A stretch of DNA of 11,067 bases from contig USJX01000088.1 in assembly GCA_900555035.1 (NCBI GenBank), positions 1-11,067 of the forward strand, read 5' to 3'. The notes under the pieces are model-generated. The model saw only the letters and a list, made by a program, of their open reading frames with translations, made no database searches and had not been told where the DNA came from. This DNA is from an uncultured Prevotella sp. (GTDB taxonomy: Bacteria; Bacteroidota; Bacteroidia; Bacteroidales; Bacteroidaceae). Position numbers and translations under genes: made by a program. Numbering within the stretch: the first letter of the stretch is position 1; each line of letters starts with the position of its first letter. Positions 1 through 7,747 of this stretch are shown piece after piece.

Positions 1-76
1 TCCGCAGAGCCTAAATAGGTTAGGACATTTTTTTACGCCGGATTTCAAATCCGGCAGGACGCCTAGCGGGCTTGCG
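1..76 (+). repeat. Dispersed intergenic repeat, left inverted copy
   Basis: This segment reappears as a reverse complement at 10893-10968. I aligned the two by eye without gaps and count 69 of 76 identical positions, with differences at 11, 13, 34, 45, 56, 65 and 70. The unit consists of an AATAGGT stretch, a run of seven T, a perfect palindrome at 37-55 and a GC-rich core (GACGCCTAGCGGGCTTGCG at 58-76). No reading frame here looks like a gene. Transcription of the neighbouring gene cluster ends before it. Confidence 0.85.
37..55. repeat. Perfect palindrome / hairpin unit
   Basis: GCCGGATTT-C-AAATCCGGC is a 9-bp perfect inverted repeat around one central base. Near-identical hairpins occur at 10914-10932 and 10962-10982, and a GC-variant at 11014-11032, so it belongs to a small palindromic repeat family. 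No T-run follows on either strand, so it is not a classical terminator. Confidence 0.8.
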
Positions 77-162
77 TTTCAAATCCGGCGGGGCGCCTAG
101 CGGGCTTGCGTTTCAAATTCTACGTAACGCCTAGCGGGGCTTTCGTTTCTACGTAACGCCTA
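60..162 (+). repeat. Tandem GC-rich repeats in the 3' flank
   Basis: A 25-bp unit (CGCCTAGCGGGCTTGCGTTT + CAAAT) occurs perfectly at 60-84 and 94-118, with a 34-bp period. A diverged third copy lies at 128-149. A second, overlapping repeat TTCTACGTAACGCCTA is present at 118-133 and 147-162, period 29. The same GC-rich core is found three times, inverted, in the array at 10803-10913. Short open frames crossing this stretch are low-complexity by-products. Confidence 0.85.
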
Positions 163-164
163 TC

Positions 165-198
165 AAAAAAAGGTGTGCCGGAATCTCCGGCACACCTT
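165..198 (-). terminator. Rho-independent terminator of the dnaN-to-TPR cluster
   Basis: On the minus strand, AAGGTGTGCCGGA and TCCGGCACACCTT form a perfect 13-bp stem with a 3-nt loop (plus-strand arms 170-182 and 186-198). A T-run follows directly (the A-run at 165-170 on the plus strand). It starts 13 nt beyond the stop codon of the last gene in the cluster, exactly where an operon terminator is expected. Confidence 0.93.
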
Positions 199-211
199 CT
201 ATTCTGTGATT

Positions 212-1861
212 TTATTTCATTTTCTTGATGTACCCCTCTGCTCGGGTATCGCCCAGTTCCTTGGCTTTCTCCAGGTTCTTGAGCGCCTCGTCTTTCTGCT
301 TCAACTCTATCTGGAGCAGACCGAGCAACAGGTAGCCATCGGCATACTCTGGTGCCAGGGCAATGCACTGCTTGGCAGCACTCACACCCTCCTCATATCT
401 CTTCACACGCAAATCCAAACTAGCCCATTCGGCAAAATAAGTAGGCTCCTTTGGATCGAGATAGCAGGTGCGCGCAATATCTATCAGCGCCGGCTGCCAC
501 ATGCGCAACTTGGTCTCACACTTATAACGCACATAGAAGAAATCCGGATTCACCGGACGGGCGATGGAATCATACTGGTTGTAATCCGCCAGCGCACTGC
601 GATACTCGCCATGATCGTCCAAGAATTGGGCACGGGCCAGATAATAGCTGGCTGCTATCGCACCCGCATCCTTCGATGCATCCACCGCACTATCCAGAAG
701 CGCCTTGATCTCATTGGATGGTGCCTTCAGCTGACTCTTGCTCTGCGCAGCCTCCAGGAACAGTTCGCCGCTTCGGATATTAGTCTTGGTCAAATCCATG
801 AATATATCATACGCCTTCAGGAAATCCTTCTTCATAAAGAGGATGCGGGCTTCCTGATGCCTGTAAATCGGGTTCGCCTTGATGCTATACGCCTTCTGCG
901 CCTCTTCCAGCGCCTTGTCGTAAGTCCACGCCTTGAACGTAGAATCGCCCTTATACACCAGTTTCTGACTGATCAGCTCTGAATAGTTAGAGTGCGCCTC
1001 ATCCTTGGCAGTAGCCTTCTTGATGCCTTCCTCCATCAGTTTGGCAGCATTCTCAAACTCGTTGTTCTCTACCAGAATCGTACCCTTCTCCTTGTATCCG
1101 AAGGCAGAAGTAGGGAAGCTGGCGATGAACTCGTCGGCATACTTGCCGTAGGCATCTTTGCTCAGGCGCGCCTTGTTCAGCGTCATCATGGTTACGGCAT
1201 CAGCCTCTGTGTCAGGCAGGGCAGTGCGGATGCCCGACTGGCGGAGTGCTGCATCCAGTGTAGAGAGACCCGTAACCTTCAGTTCCTTGGCATAGTTGGC
1301 ATCGATGGCAGTAACCTGACCGTTGCTGTGCATGATACCGATAACCTGACCTTCCTTGTTCACGAACGGACAGCCCACCGCATTATCAGGCACGGTGTTG
1401 GAGAAGATATAGTAATTATAGGTTTCCTTGAACTTCTCCACGCTCGATACGTCTTCCTGCTGTATGGGCGATTTCTTGATGGAATAAGGCACGAGCCACA
1501 CCTTGCTGCCAGCCTCCGACTCCTTGGTGGCGATGCGGGCACCGGCGGTATTGGCTTTGACTCTGAACTTAGCCACATCGTAAAGCTCGTCGGCTCCGAG
1601 GATGGCATCCACCTCCATCGATTTGCCCGCAGCATCCACGATGCTCGCCTTCACGGCTCCGATGAATGGCTTGAAGGTACTGATGGCAGTGCCCTTGTTG
1701 TCAATAAATACACCCTGTGTAGATGAAATGATGTTTCCATCCTTGCTGAAGGTGGTAAGAGTAAAAACGCTCTTGGCTGATTTCTGCACAGCCCCTGGTT
1801 GAGCGAAGAGGGACGATGCACCCAGCATCAGTCCCACCATGATCATATATATTTTCTTCAT
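212..1861 (-). CDS. Exported pseudo-trypsin (HtrA-like fold) with C-terminal TPR repeats
   Basis: The 549-aa protein starts with a signal peptide (MKKIYMIMVGLMLGASSLFA, cleavage likely before Q21), so it acts outside the cytoplasm. Residues about 30-210 resemble a trypsin/HtrA-type domain: G50-V-F-I-D-N-K-G57, then L93-Y-D95-V-A, then G163-C-P-F-V-N-K-E-G-Q-V-I-G. The catalytic residues look lost: by motif alignment the His position is about F63/K64 and the Ser of GNSGGP is V162. Only the Asp (D95) remains. Residues about 240-549 are helical TPR-like repeats, the clearest being the last (roughly 475-540). This suggests a scaffold or binding role, not proteolysis. It is the last gene of the cluster, 19 nt after recN and just before the terminator. 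The start was chosen because it alone gives the signal peptide its Lys-Lys n-region. Specific function unknown. Confidence 0.8.
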   Translation of the reverse strand: MKKIYMIMVGLMLGASSLFAQPGAVQKSAKSVFTLTTFSKDGNIISSTQGVFIDNKGTAISTFKPFIGAVKASIVDAAGKSMEVDAILGADELYDVAKFRVKANTAGARIATKESEAGSKVWLVPYSIKKSPIQQEDVSSVEKFKETYNYYIFSNTVPDNAVGCPFVNKEGQVIGIMHSNGQVTAIDANYAKELKVTGLSTLDAALRQSGIRTALPDTEADAVTMMTLNKARLSKDAYGKYADEFIASFPTSAFGYKEKGTILVENNEFENAAKLMEEGIKKATAKDEAHSNYSELISQKLVYKGDSTFKAWTYDKALEEAQKAYSIKANPIYRHQEARILFMKKDFLKAYDIFMDLTKTNIRSGELFLEAAQSKSQLKAPSNEIKALLDSAVDASKDAGAIAASYYLARAQFLDDHGEYRSALADYNQYDSIARPVNPDFFYVRYKCETKLRMWQPALIDIARTCYLDPKEPTYFAEWASLDLRVKRYEEGVSAAKQCIALAPEYADGYLLLGLLQIELKQKDEALKNLEKAKELGDTRAEGYIKKMK

Positions 1862-1880
1862 ATTCTAAAACAATCTGTCT

Positions 1881-3548
1881 TTACTGCCGGTTGGTTTTCA
1901 GCAGTTCCCTGGCATTGGCTAGTGCCGCCTGGGTAATGTCGCTACCGCTGAGCATCTGGGCGATTTCCTCCACCCGCTGCTCCTTGTTGAGCTCCTTCAT
2001 CTGCGAGATGGTGCCCTGTTCGGTTTCCTGCTTCAGCACCTTGTAGTGGTGACTGCCCTTGGCGGCTATCTGTGGCAGGTGGGTGATGGAGATGACCTGT
2101 CGCTCCAGGTGCCCCATCTCTGCCATGATATCTGCCATCTTTTCGGCTATCTTGCCGCTTACGCCGGTATCAATCTCGTCGAAGATGATGGTAGGCAACT
2201 TCACGGCGCCACTGATCATCGCCTTGAGCGAGAGCATGACGCGGGCTATTTCTCCGCCCGATGCCACCTGGGTAACAGGCTGCAGAGGCGTGCTCTTGTT
2301 GGCGCTGAAGAGGAAGCTTACCTTGTCGGAGCCGTTGCTGCTCAATCCCTTGTCGGCAAAGGCTATCTCGAACCTTACGTTCGGAATGCCCAGCGGCACC
2401 AGGCGCTGCCTCATCTCTGCCTCTATCGTCTTGGCCGATTTCTGGCGCACAGCGGTGAGGAGGGCGGCTTGCTTCTGTGCCTTTTCGTGCAGCGCAGCCA
2501 CCTTCTTCTCTAATGCTTCTACATGTTCATCGCCACCATCGATGCTCGAAAGCTGGTCGGCGATATGGTCGCGGGTGGCAATGAGGTCTGCCACCGATTC
2601 TACACGGAACTTCTGCTGAAGGGTGTAGAGTTGGTCGAGGCGGGTGTTGATGGTTTCGAGCCGGTTGGGGTCGAAGTCAACGTTATCCACGCTGCTGCTT
2701 ATTTCCTGGGCGATGTCTTTCAGCTCGATGTAGCTGCTCTGCATGCGGTCGGAAATCTCGGCCATGCTTGGATATACCTCGCGAATATTTTCCAGTTGGC
2801 TAGTGGCGGTCTTCAGTTTGTCGAGTATGCTGTTGTCATCGCCGTTCAGGGCATTGTCGGCCTCAAAGAGAGCCGTCTTGATGTCCTCGCTGTGGCTCAG
2901 CGTCTCGGCTTCCTTTTCCAGTTGCTCCAGCTCTCCTTCCTTCAGTTGGGCATCTTCCAGTTCCTTGTGCTGGAATCGCATGAACTCCTCGTTTTCCCGG
3001 TTTTTGAGTATCTCCAGTTTCAGGTTTTCCAGTTGAACCTTTGCTTGATGGAAAGCCTGGTATTCCTTCTGATAGGCAGCGAGTTGCTTGTTGTCATGGG
3101 CGATGATATCTACCACGTTGAGCTGGAAGTCTTCCTTCTGCAGCAGCAGGTTCTGGTGCTGCGAGTGGATGTCAACGAGCTGTTCGCCCAACTCACGCAT
3201 TCGGGTGAGTGGCACGGGGGTGTCGTTGATGAAGGCACGGCTCTTGCCTGCTGCCGTGAGCTCTCTTCTGATGATGGTATCGTCTGCATCGTAGTCGATG
3301 TCGTGATCATCGAAGAAGGCCTGCATGCCGTATCTCGACAGGTCGAAATGGGCTTCTATCACGCAGCGGTCTCTGCCTGCCTTGATGGCCTTGGTGTCGG
3401 CACGGTTGCCCAGGAGCAGACCGATGGCGCCGAGGATGATGCTCTTTCCGGCTCCTGTTTCGCCCGTGATGACTGAGAAGCCTGGATAGAGAGCAATGTC
3501 AAGCTCGTCGATGAGTGTGAAGTTCTTGATATATAATTGCTTGAGCAT
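1881..3548 (-). CDS. recN: DNA repair protein RecN (SMC-like ATPase)
   Basis: RecN is a cytoplasmic SMC-family ATPase that acts early in recombinational repair of double-strand breaks. The 555-aa length is normal for the family. The N-terminal half of the ATPase head has the Walker A motif GETGAGKS at 29-36, following the typical start MLKQLYIKNFTLIDELDI. A long Glu/Lys/Leu-rich coiled-coil section occupies roughly 155-370. The C-terminal half head carries the ABC signature SGGE (430-433), Walker B TIIFDEID (453-460, with D457 and E458) and the switch histidine in ITHLPQIAA (H490). The ATG at 3548 lies 11 nt after the DUF4835 stop, suggesting co-transcription. No LexA-like box was seen in front of it, so it is probably read through from upstream. 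Confidence 0.97.
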   Translation of the reverse strand: MLKQLYIKNFTLIDELDIALYPGFSVITGETGAGKSIILGAIGLLLGNRADTKAIKAGRDRCVIEAHFDLSRYGMQAFFDDHDIDYDADDTIIRRELTAAGKSRAFINDTPVPLTRMRELGEQLVDIHSQHQNLLLQKEDFQLNVVDIIAHDNKQLAAYQKEYQAFHQAKVQLENLKLEILKNRENEEFMRFQHKELEDAQLKEGELEQLEKEAETLSHSEDIKTALFEADNALNGDDNSILDKLKTATSQLENIREVYPSMAEISDRMQSSYIELKDIAQEISSSVDNVDFDPNRLETINTRLDQLYTLQQKFRVESVADLIATRDHIADQLSSIDGGDEHVEALEKKVAALHEKAQKQAALLTAVRQKSAKTIEAEMRQRLVPLGIPNVRFEIAFADKGLSSNGSDKVSFLFSANKSTPLQPVTQVASGGEIARVMLSLKAMISGAVKLPTIIFDEIDTGVSGKIAEKMADIMAEMGHLERQVISITHLPQIAAKGSHHYKVLKQETEQGTISQMKELNKEQRVEEIAQMLSGSDITQAALANARELLKTNRQ

Positions 3549-3559
3549 AGTTGGTTATA

Positions 3560-4489
3560 TTATTCCTTTATCTTGTCCCAAAACTTGTTTTGCGACGGAT
3601 TGATGGAGTTGAGGATTTCATATACGCTTTCCTTCTCCTTCTGGGTGCCCTTGCCCTTGTAGATGTTGGCGAGTTCATCCTTCTTGTAGTCCGTCCAGAT
3701 TTGTGGCAACATACTGAGTGGGCGATTTTCCTTCGCTTTCTTCAGGCCTGTTTCCAGGGCTGTGGTTATCTCGGTTCTGCCGCGCTCCACATTGTTGGCC
3801 ATCTCGTCGAGTCCCTTGCGGTAGTAGTCATACTGCAATTGGCGGAAGGGTTCCATTGCGCCGTCCAGGTAGTCGTTGATGATGGCGAAGCGGTTGCGGT
3901 CGTTGTCGAAAGCCTTCCAGCCAGGGAAGTCGAGGTTCTGTGCATTGTTGGTGAGATTCATGCAACGCTGCAGCACATCCTCGCCGCCCTTGGGTGAAAA
4001 ACTGTCGAGGTCTAAGCCGATGAGAAGATACGCATAGTAGGCGAAGAGTGCCGTCAACTGGTTGTCGATCTGCTCTTCGTTGAACTCCAGCTGGTCGAAT
4101 TCGGCAAACTTGAACATGAAGTTCTCATCCACATTATTATATAGGGTGGTGGTGTAGGCCGAATTATATACCGGGCGGTTGGCCTGTATGGTAGCCTTGC
4201 ATGTAAAGACGCCCTGGTCTTTATCATACTTGGTTACCTGCAGGTTGAAGTTGCACTGTATGCGCTCGTTCTTCTGAAACTGAAGATGAGTCCATTGGCG
4301 GTCGTTGACAAACTGCTCCAGGGTTTGTTGCAGGTTGTCAAACACGCTTTTCTCCGTGCCTGAAATCTGGGCATGGTTGATGGTAATCTTTGCTTGCAGT
4401 TCCTGTGCCGCGAGGGTTGCAGGATTACAGCAGAAGAGCCAGCTCATCAATGATGTCGCGAGCCACTTCAGTCTTCGGTTTCTTTTCAT
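3560..4489 (-). CDS. DUF4835-family exported protein (possible type IX secretion PorD-like)
   Basis: A 309-aa protein with a signal peptide: basic n-region MKRNRRLK, a hydrophobic core, and likely cleavage after LAA28 before Q29. The mature part begins QELQAKITINHAQISGTEKSVFDNLQQTLEQFVNDRQW, which I recognise as the start of the Bacteroidetes DUF4835 family. From memory, members of this family have been annotated as type IX secretion component PorD; I hold that name loosely. The middle is rich in aromatic residues (ALFAYYAYLLIGLD, about 140-155) and there are no further membrane spans. The start overlaps the end of coaBC by 65 nt. The next in-frame Met (residue 15) would remove the basic n-region, so the overlapping start is preferred. 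recN follows after 11 nt. Confidence 0.8.
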   Translation of the reverse strand: MKRNRRLKWLATSLMSWLFCCNPATLAAQELQAKITINHAQISGTEKSVFDNLQQTLEQFVNDRQWTHLQFQKNERIQCNFNLQVTKYDKDQGVFTCKATIQANRPVYNSAYTTTLYNNVDENFMFKFAEFDQLEFNEEQIDNQLTALFAYYAYLLIGLDLDSFSPKGGEDVLQRCMNLTNNAQNLDFPGWKAFDNDRNRFAIINDYLDGAMEPFRQLQYDYYRKGLDEMANNVERGRTEITTALETGLKKAKENRPLSMLPQIWTDYKKDELANIYKGKGTQKEKESVYEILNSINPSQNKFWDKIKE

Positions 4490-5684
4490 ATTCTTTCTTT
4501 CCTTTTTCCGAGATGATGGTAATCTGGTTATCGTCTGTGCGGAAGGTAGTGCCTGGGTTGCGGGTAGAGTTGAGCACGATGAAGTCGGCGTTTTTCTTCA
4601 CTCTCTTCTTCTGTGCATTGTTCTCTTCGTCGTTGGTTTCCAGGGCGAAAGCTACGATTCGTTGATGTTTTTGTTTCATCCCGCCCAGGGCTGCCGCAAT
4701 ATCGTGGGTAGGCACCAGGGTGAGTTCCAGGTCATCTTTCTCTCGCTTGATTTTCCTGTCGGCCACGGTGCTCGGCTTGAAGTCGGCCACGGCTGCGCAG
4801 AGGATGGCTGCATCGGTTTGGCCGAAAGCCTGGGTTGCCGCCTGGTACATCTCCTCGCAGCTCTCCACGTTGATGCGGTGGATGGCTGGGCTGCAGCTCA
4901 GGGCCACAGGACCGGCGATGAGGGTTACGTCAGCGCCACGGCGCAGGCACTCCTCGGCGAGGGCGAATCCCATCTTGCCAGAGGAATAGTTGCCGATGAA
5001 ACGCACGGGGTCTATCTTCTCGTAGGTAGGACCCGCCGTGATCATCACCTTCTTGCCTGATAAATCGAGCAAAGCATCGGAGTCTTCTTCGGCCTTTCCT
5101 TCGGCATTAGCTTCTGTTTTTTCTTCAGCTTCATCTTCTTTCATCTGGAAATATCTGTCCAGATAATCCACGATGACATCCGGTTCCTCCATGCGGCCCT
5201 TCCCTTCCAGTCCGCTGGCAAGGAATCCCACTTCCGGCTCGATGATATGGTTGCCATAGCTGAGCAGGGTCTTCATGTTGGCCTGTGTAGATGGATGCTT
5301 GTACATGTCAAGGTCCATGGCAGGGGCAATGAACACCGGTGCCTTCATCGAGAGGTAGGTGGTGATGAGCATGTTGTCGGCTATGCCGTGTGCCATCTTG
5401 CCCATGGTAGAAGCGGTGCAGGGAGCGATGACCATGGCATCCGCCCAGAGACCGAGGTCAACGTGCGAGTTCCAGGTGCCGTCGCGCTGCGAGAAGAACT
5501 CGCTTACCACGGGTTTATGGGTGAGTGCCGAGAGGGTGATAGGAGTGATGAACTCCTTGCCCGCTGGGGTAATGACCACCTGCACCTCGGCACCCCGTTT
5601 GATAAGGCCACGTATGATGAGGCATGATTTATAGGCTGCTATGGAACCTGTGATGCCTAATACGATTTTCTTTCCTTTTAACAT
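4425..5684 (-). CDS. coaBC: Bifunctional phosphopantothenoylcysteine decarboxylase / phosphopantothenate-cysteine ligase
   Basis: The 419-aa CoaBC joins cysteine to 4'-phosphopantothenate (CoaB) and decarboxylates the product (CoaC), two consecutive steps of coenzyme A synthesis. The CoaC domain (about 1-180) shows the FMN-binding GSIAAYK (13-19), the catalytic His in NSHVDL (H74), PCTASTMGK (88-96), PAMDLDMY (121-128) and GKGRM (161-165). The CoaB domain (about 210-419) shows TAGPTYEKIDPVRFIGNYSSGKMG (216-239), AAVADFKP (297-304) and the KIKR lysines (311-314). Two CoaC positions differ from the E. coli enzyme as I remember it: D124 for Asn125 and S157 for Cys158. An acidic linker rich in Glu and Ala (182-204) joins the domains. 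The gene starts 3 nt after the exonuclease stop. Its end overlaps the next gene by 65 nt. Confidence 0.96.
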   Translation of the reverse strand: MLKGKKIVLGITGSIAAYKSCLIIRGLIKRGAEVQVVITPAGKEFITPITLSALTHKPVVSEFFSQRDGTWNSHVDLGLWADAMVIAPCTASTMGKMAHGIADNMLITTYLSMKAPVFIAPAMDLDMYKHPSTQANMKTLLSYGNHIIEPEVGFLASGLEGKGRMEEPDVIVDYLDRYFQMKEDEAEEKTEANAEGKAEEDSDALLDLSGKKVMITAGPTYEKIDPVRFIGNYSSGKMGFALAEECLRRGADVTLIAGPVALSCSPAIHRINVESCEEMYQAATQAFGQTDAAILCAAVADFKPSTVADRKIKREKDDLELTLVPTHDIAAALGGMKQKHQRIVAFALETNDEENNAQKKRVKKNADFIVLNSTRNPGTTFRTDDNQITIISEKGKKEYEKKPKTEVARDIIDELALLL

Positions 5685-5687
5685 AGT

Positions 5688-6551
5688 TTATTTTCCCATT
5701 CTCTTGTTGTACTCACGAAGGCGGATGCGGGTGAGCACCTGCTTGGTGTTGTTGGTGAACTCGCTGCCCAGAATCCAGGTGTAGTAACCAGGGTCCTTGG
5801 TCAGGATTTCTGCCACATCCCAGCCTTTGTACTTGCCGAAGTTGAACACCTCGTGCTTCTTTGGCTCGCCGTTCTCGTCGAGAATCACGTTGCCCTGGGC
5901 ATCCTTCAGCTCCTGCCATACGATGCGGCCCGCAAAATCAACATTGTCGTTGTGCTTTGAGAACTCGGCAAGCTCGTCCATGTTGTTGTTGAGCACACGT
6001 TCAGGCTCTTCCTGTACGCCCGGTGCATAGCGGTCGAGCTCGCCCATCAGTACGCGATAGGTAGCCTCGGTATCCTGGTCGGCACGGTGGGCCTCGAAGT
6101 CTTCCTCCATCTTTCTGCCGCAGTAGAACTTGTAGGCAGCAGCCAGGTTGCGGCGCTCCATCTTCATGAAGATGGTCTGTGCGTCGATGAGTCGGCTCTT
6201 GCCGAAATCGAAGTCGATGCCTGCGCGCAGGAACTCCTCGGCGAGCATAGGCACATCGAAGTGGTTGGAGTTGTAGCCGGCGAAATCGCAGCCTGTAAAC
6301 TCCTGGCTCAGGGTGGCAGCCAACTGCTTGAAGGTTGGCGCATCCTTTACATCTTCGTTGCTGATGCCCGTGAGTGCCACTACCTCTTCAGGTATCTCCT
6401 TCTCAGGGTTGATAAACTGGTTTTTGCGAATCTCGGTTCCATCAGGGTTTACCTTAATATATGAAATCTGAATGATTCTATCCTTTACCATGTCAAGTCC
6501 CGTGGTCTCCAGGTCGAAGACGATGAGGGGCTTCGTAAGATTTAATTTCAT
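5688..6551 (-). CDS. DEDDh 3'-5' exonuclease (DnaQ/ExoX-like)
   Basis: A 287-aa exonuclease. The DEDDh residues are visible: D13 and E15 in FDLETTG, D99 in YNSNHFDVPML, and H155/D160 in AHRADQDTEAT. The C-terminal part has FNFGKYKGWDVAEIL followed by YYTWILGSEF, which resembles the ExoX-type C-terminal domain. The likely role is 3'-end trimming or proofreading in repair or replication, fitting its place right behind dnaN. The frame is open to an ATG at 6605, but the extra 18 residues are translated from a 24-bp tandem duplication of the dnaN 3' end. The ATG at 6551, which starts the usual MKLNLTKPLIVFDLETTG, is therefore preferred. A purine-rich AAAAAGGACC stretch lies about 20 nt before this start. 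coaBC begins 3 nt after the stop. Confidence 0.92.
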   Translation of the reverse strand: MKLNLTKPLIVFDLETTGLDMVKDRIIQISYIKVNPDGTEIRKNQFINPEKEIPEEVVALTGISNEDVKDAPTFKQLAATLSQEFTGCDFAGYNSNHFDVPMLAEEFLRAGIDFDFGKSRLIDAQTIFMKMERRNLAAAYKFYCGRKMEEDFEAHRADQDTEATYRVLMGELDRYAPGVQEEPERVLNNNMDELAEFSKHNDNVDFAGRIVWQELKDAQGNVILDENGEPKKHEVFNFGKYKGWDVAEILTKDPGYYTWILGSEFTNNTKQVLTRIRLREYNKRMGK

Positions 6552-6576
6552 TTCTTTTCTTTTTGGTCCTTTTTTA

Positions 6577-6639
6577 TTTAATCCGTTGAGGATTCTTTGA
6601 TTCAATCCGTTGAGGATTCTTTGATTTAATCGTTGAGGA
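6577..6639 (-). repeat. 24-bp tandem duplication of the dnaN 3' end
   Basis: The stretch AATCCGTTGAGGATTCTTTG recurs with a 24-bp period beginning at 6580 and 6604. A partial third copy at 6628 (AATCGTTGAGGA, one C fewer) contains the last codons and stop of dnaN. The gap between dnaN and the exonuclease thus consists largely of extra copies of the dnaN tail. It moves the exonuclease start away from dnaN and creates a spurious in-frame extension of that gene. Confidence 0.85.
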
Positions 6640-7747
6640 GCATTGGCATGATGAGCATCAGAACGTCTTCGTCCTCTGGCTGCTCAGATGGGATGACGAT
6701 GCCCGCACGGCTTGGGTCGGCAAGCTGGAAGATGACGTGCTCGCTGGTGAGATTGCCCAGGATTTCCATCAGACTGCTTCCCTTGAAGCCGATGTTGATG
6801 TTATTGCCTGTGTATTCGCACGCCAGAACCTCCTTGGCAGATGTGCTGAAGTCGATATCCTCTGAAGAAACCTCGAAGCGTCCGCGTTCGATGTGGAAGC
6901 GAACCAGCTGACTGCTCTCGCTGGCGAATGGCATTACGCGGCGCAATGCACTCTGCAGGGCCTTGCGATCCACGGTAACGATGCTTGGGTTGTTGGTCGG
7001 AATCACAGAGTTGTAGTTTGGATAGCGGCCGTCGATGAGTCGGCATCTCATGACGCCATCGGTAAACTGGATTTCTGCGCTGCGCTCATCAAACTTGATG
7101 GTAGCATCGTCGCCCTTGCTGAGGATGGTCTTGAGCAGGGTAGCAGGCTTCTTTGGCAAGTTGAATGCCGAACGGGTTTCGTTCTTGATGGTGAAGTTCT
7201 TGCTTCTTACCAGCTTGTGGCCGTCGCTTGACACGATGCACAGCGCCTCTGGGGTGAGGTCGAAGTAGATACCGTTCATCACAGGGCGCAACTCATCTGA
7301 GGCTGTGGCGAAGAGAGAGCGTGTGATGTTCTCGATGAGGATATCGGTAGGGAGAGTGATGATGGTGCATCCTTCTGCCATCTCCTGCGAGCGAGGGTAA
7401 TCTTCTGAATCGATGCCGGTGAAGTTATAAAGACCATTCTGATATACAATCTTGATGGCGTATGATTCTGTATCCACATCAAAGTTGAGTGGCTGCTCTG
7501 GCAGTTCCTTGAGGGCATCGATGACCACGCGTGTAGGCACGCAGAATTCGCCCTCGCCCTCACTGTCGGTCAGGGCGATGTTACTCTTGATGATGTTGTC
7601 GTTGTCGCTAGCGGTGATGCTCAATTCTCCGTTGGCAACTTGGAACAGGAAATTGTCGAGGATAGGCAACGAGTTCTTGCTGCCAATCACCTTCACAAGC
7701 ATGTTGAGCTTGCTGCTCAATGCTGAACTTGATACTGTAAATCTCAT
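6626..7747 (-). CDS. dnaN: DNA polymerase III beta subunit (sliding clamp)
   Basis: The 373-aa protein is a normal-length beta clamp, the ring that tethers DNA polymerase III to DNA and docks repair factors. It starts MRFTVSSSALSSKLNMLVKVIGSKNSLPILDNFLF, a typical clamp N-terminus. It continues with hallmark stretches such as RPVMNGIYF, SSDGHKLVRS and DGRYPNYNSVIP, and ends EDVLMLIMPMLLND, matching the hydrophobic C-terminal MPM segment next to the peptide-binding groove. It is the first gene of the minus-strand cluster, behind a candidate promoter at 7851-7882 and an AT-rich leader with no Shine-Dalgarno sequence. dnaA is not adjacent, and I saw no DnaA-box cluster nearby. Confidence 0.98.
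   Translation of the reverse strand: MRFTVSSSALSSKLNMLVKVIGSKNSLPILDNFLFQVANGELSITASDNDNIIKSNIALTDSEGEGEFCVPTRVVIDALKELPEQPLNFDVDTESYAIKIVYQNGLYNFTGIDSEDYPRSQEMAEGCTIITLPTDILIENITRSLFATASDELRPVMNGIYFDLTPEALCIVSSDGHKLVRSKNFTIKNETRSAFNLPKKPATLLKTILSKGDDATIKFDERSAEIQFTDGVMRCRLIDGRYPNYNSVIPTNNPSIVTVDRKALQSALRRVMPFASESSQLVRFHIERGRFEVSSEDIDFSTSAKEVLACEYTGNNINIGFKGSSLMEILGNLTSEHVIFQLADPSRAGIVIPSEQPEDEDVLMLIMPMLLND

Noticed and set aside
173..1726. Plus-strand frames of 269 and 244 codons opposite the TPR protein gene
   Set aside because: The minus-strand protein has a signal peptide, a recognisable domain order and a terminator at its end. The plus-strand translations show no motif or plausible start context.
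2523..3476. Long open frame (317 codons) on the plus strand, opposite recN
   Set aside because: recN on the minus strand is unmistakable (Walker A, signature, Walker B). The antisense product is Val/Leu-rich with no motif, and the openness follows from recN codon use, which avoids codons that read as stops on the other strand.
6552..6605. N-terminal extension of the exonuclease to the ATG at 6605
   Set aside because: The 18 extra residues are translated from copies of the dnaN 3' end, and the family begins at the internal MKLNL... start.
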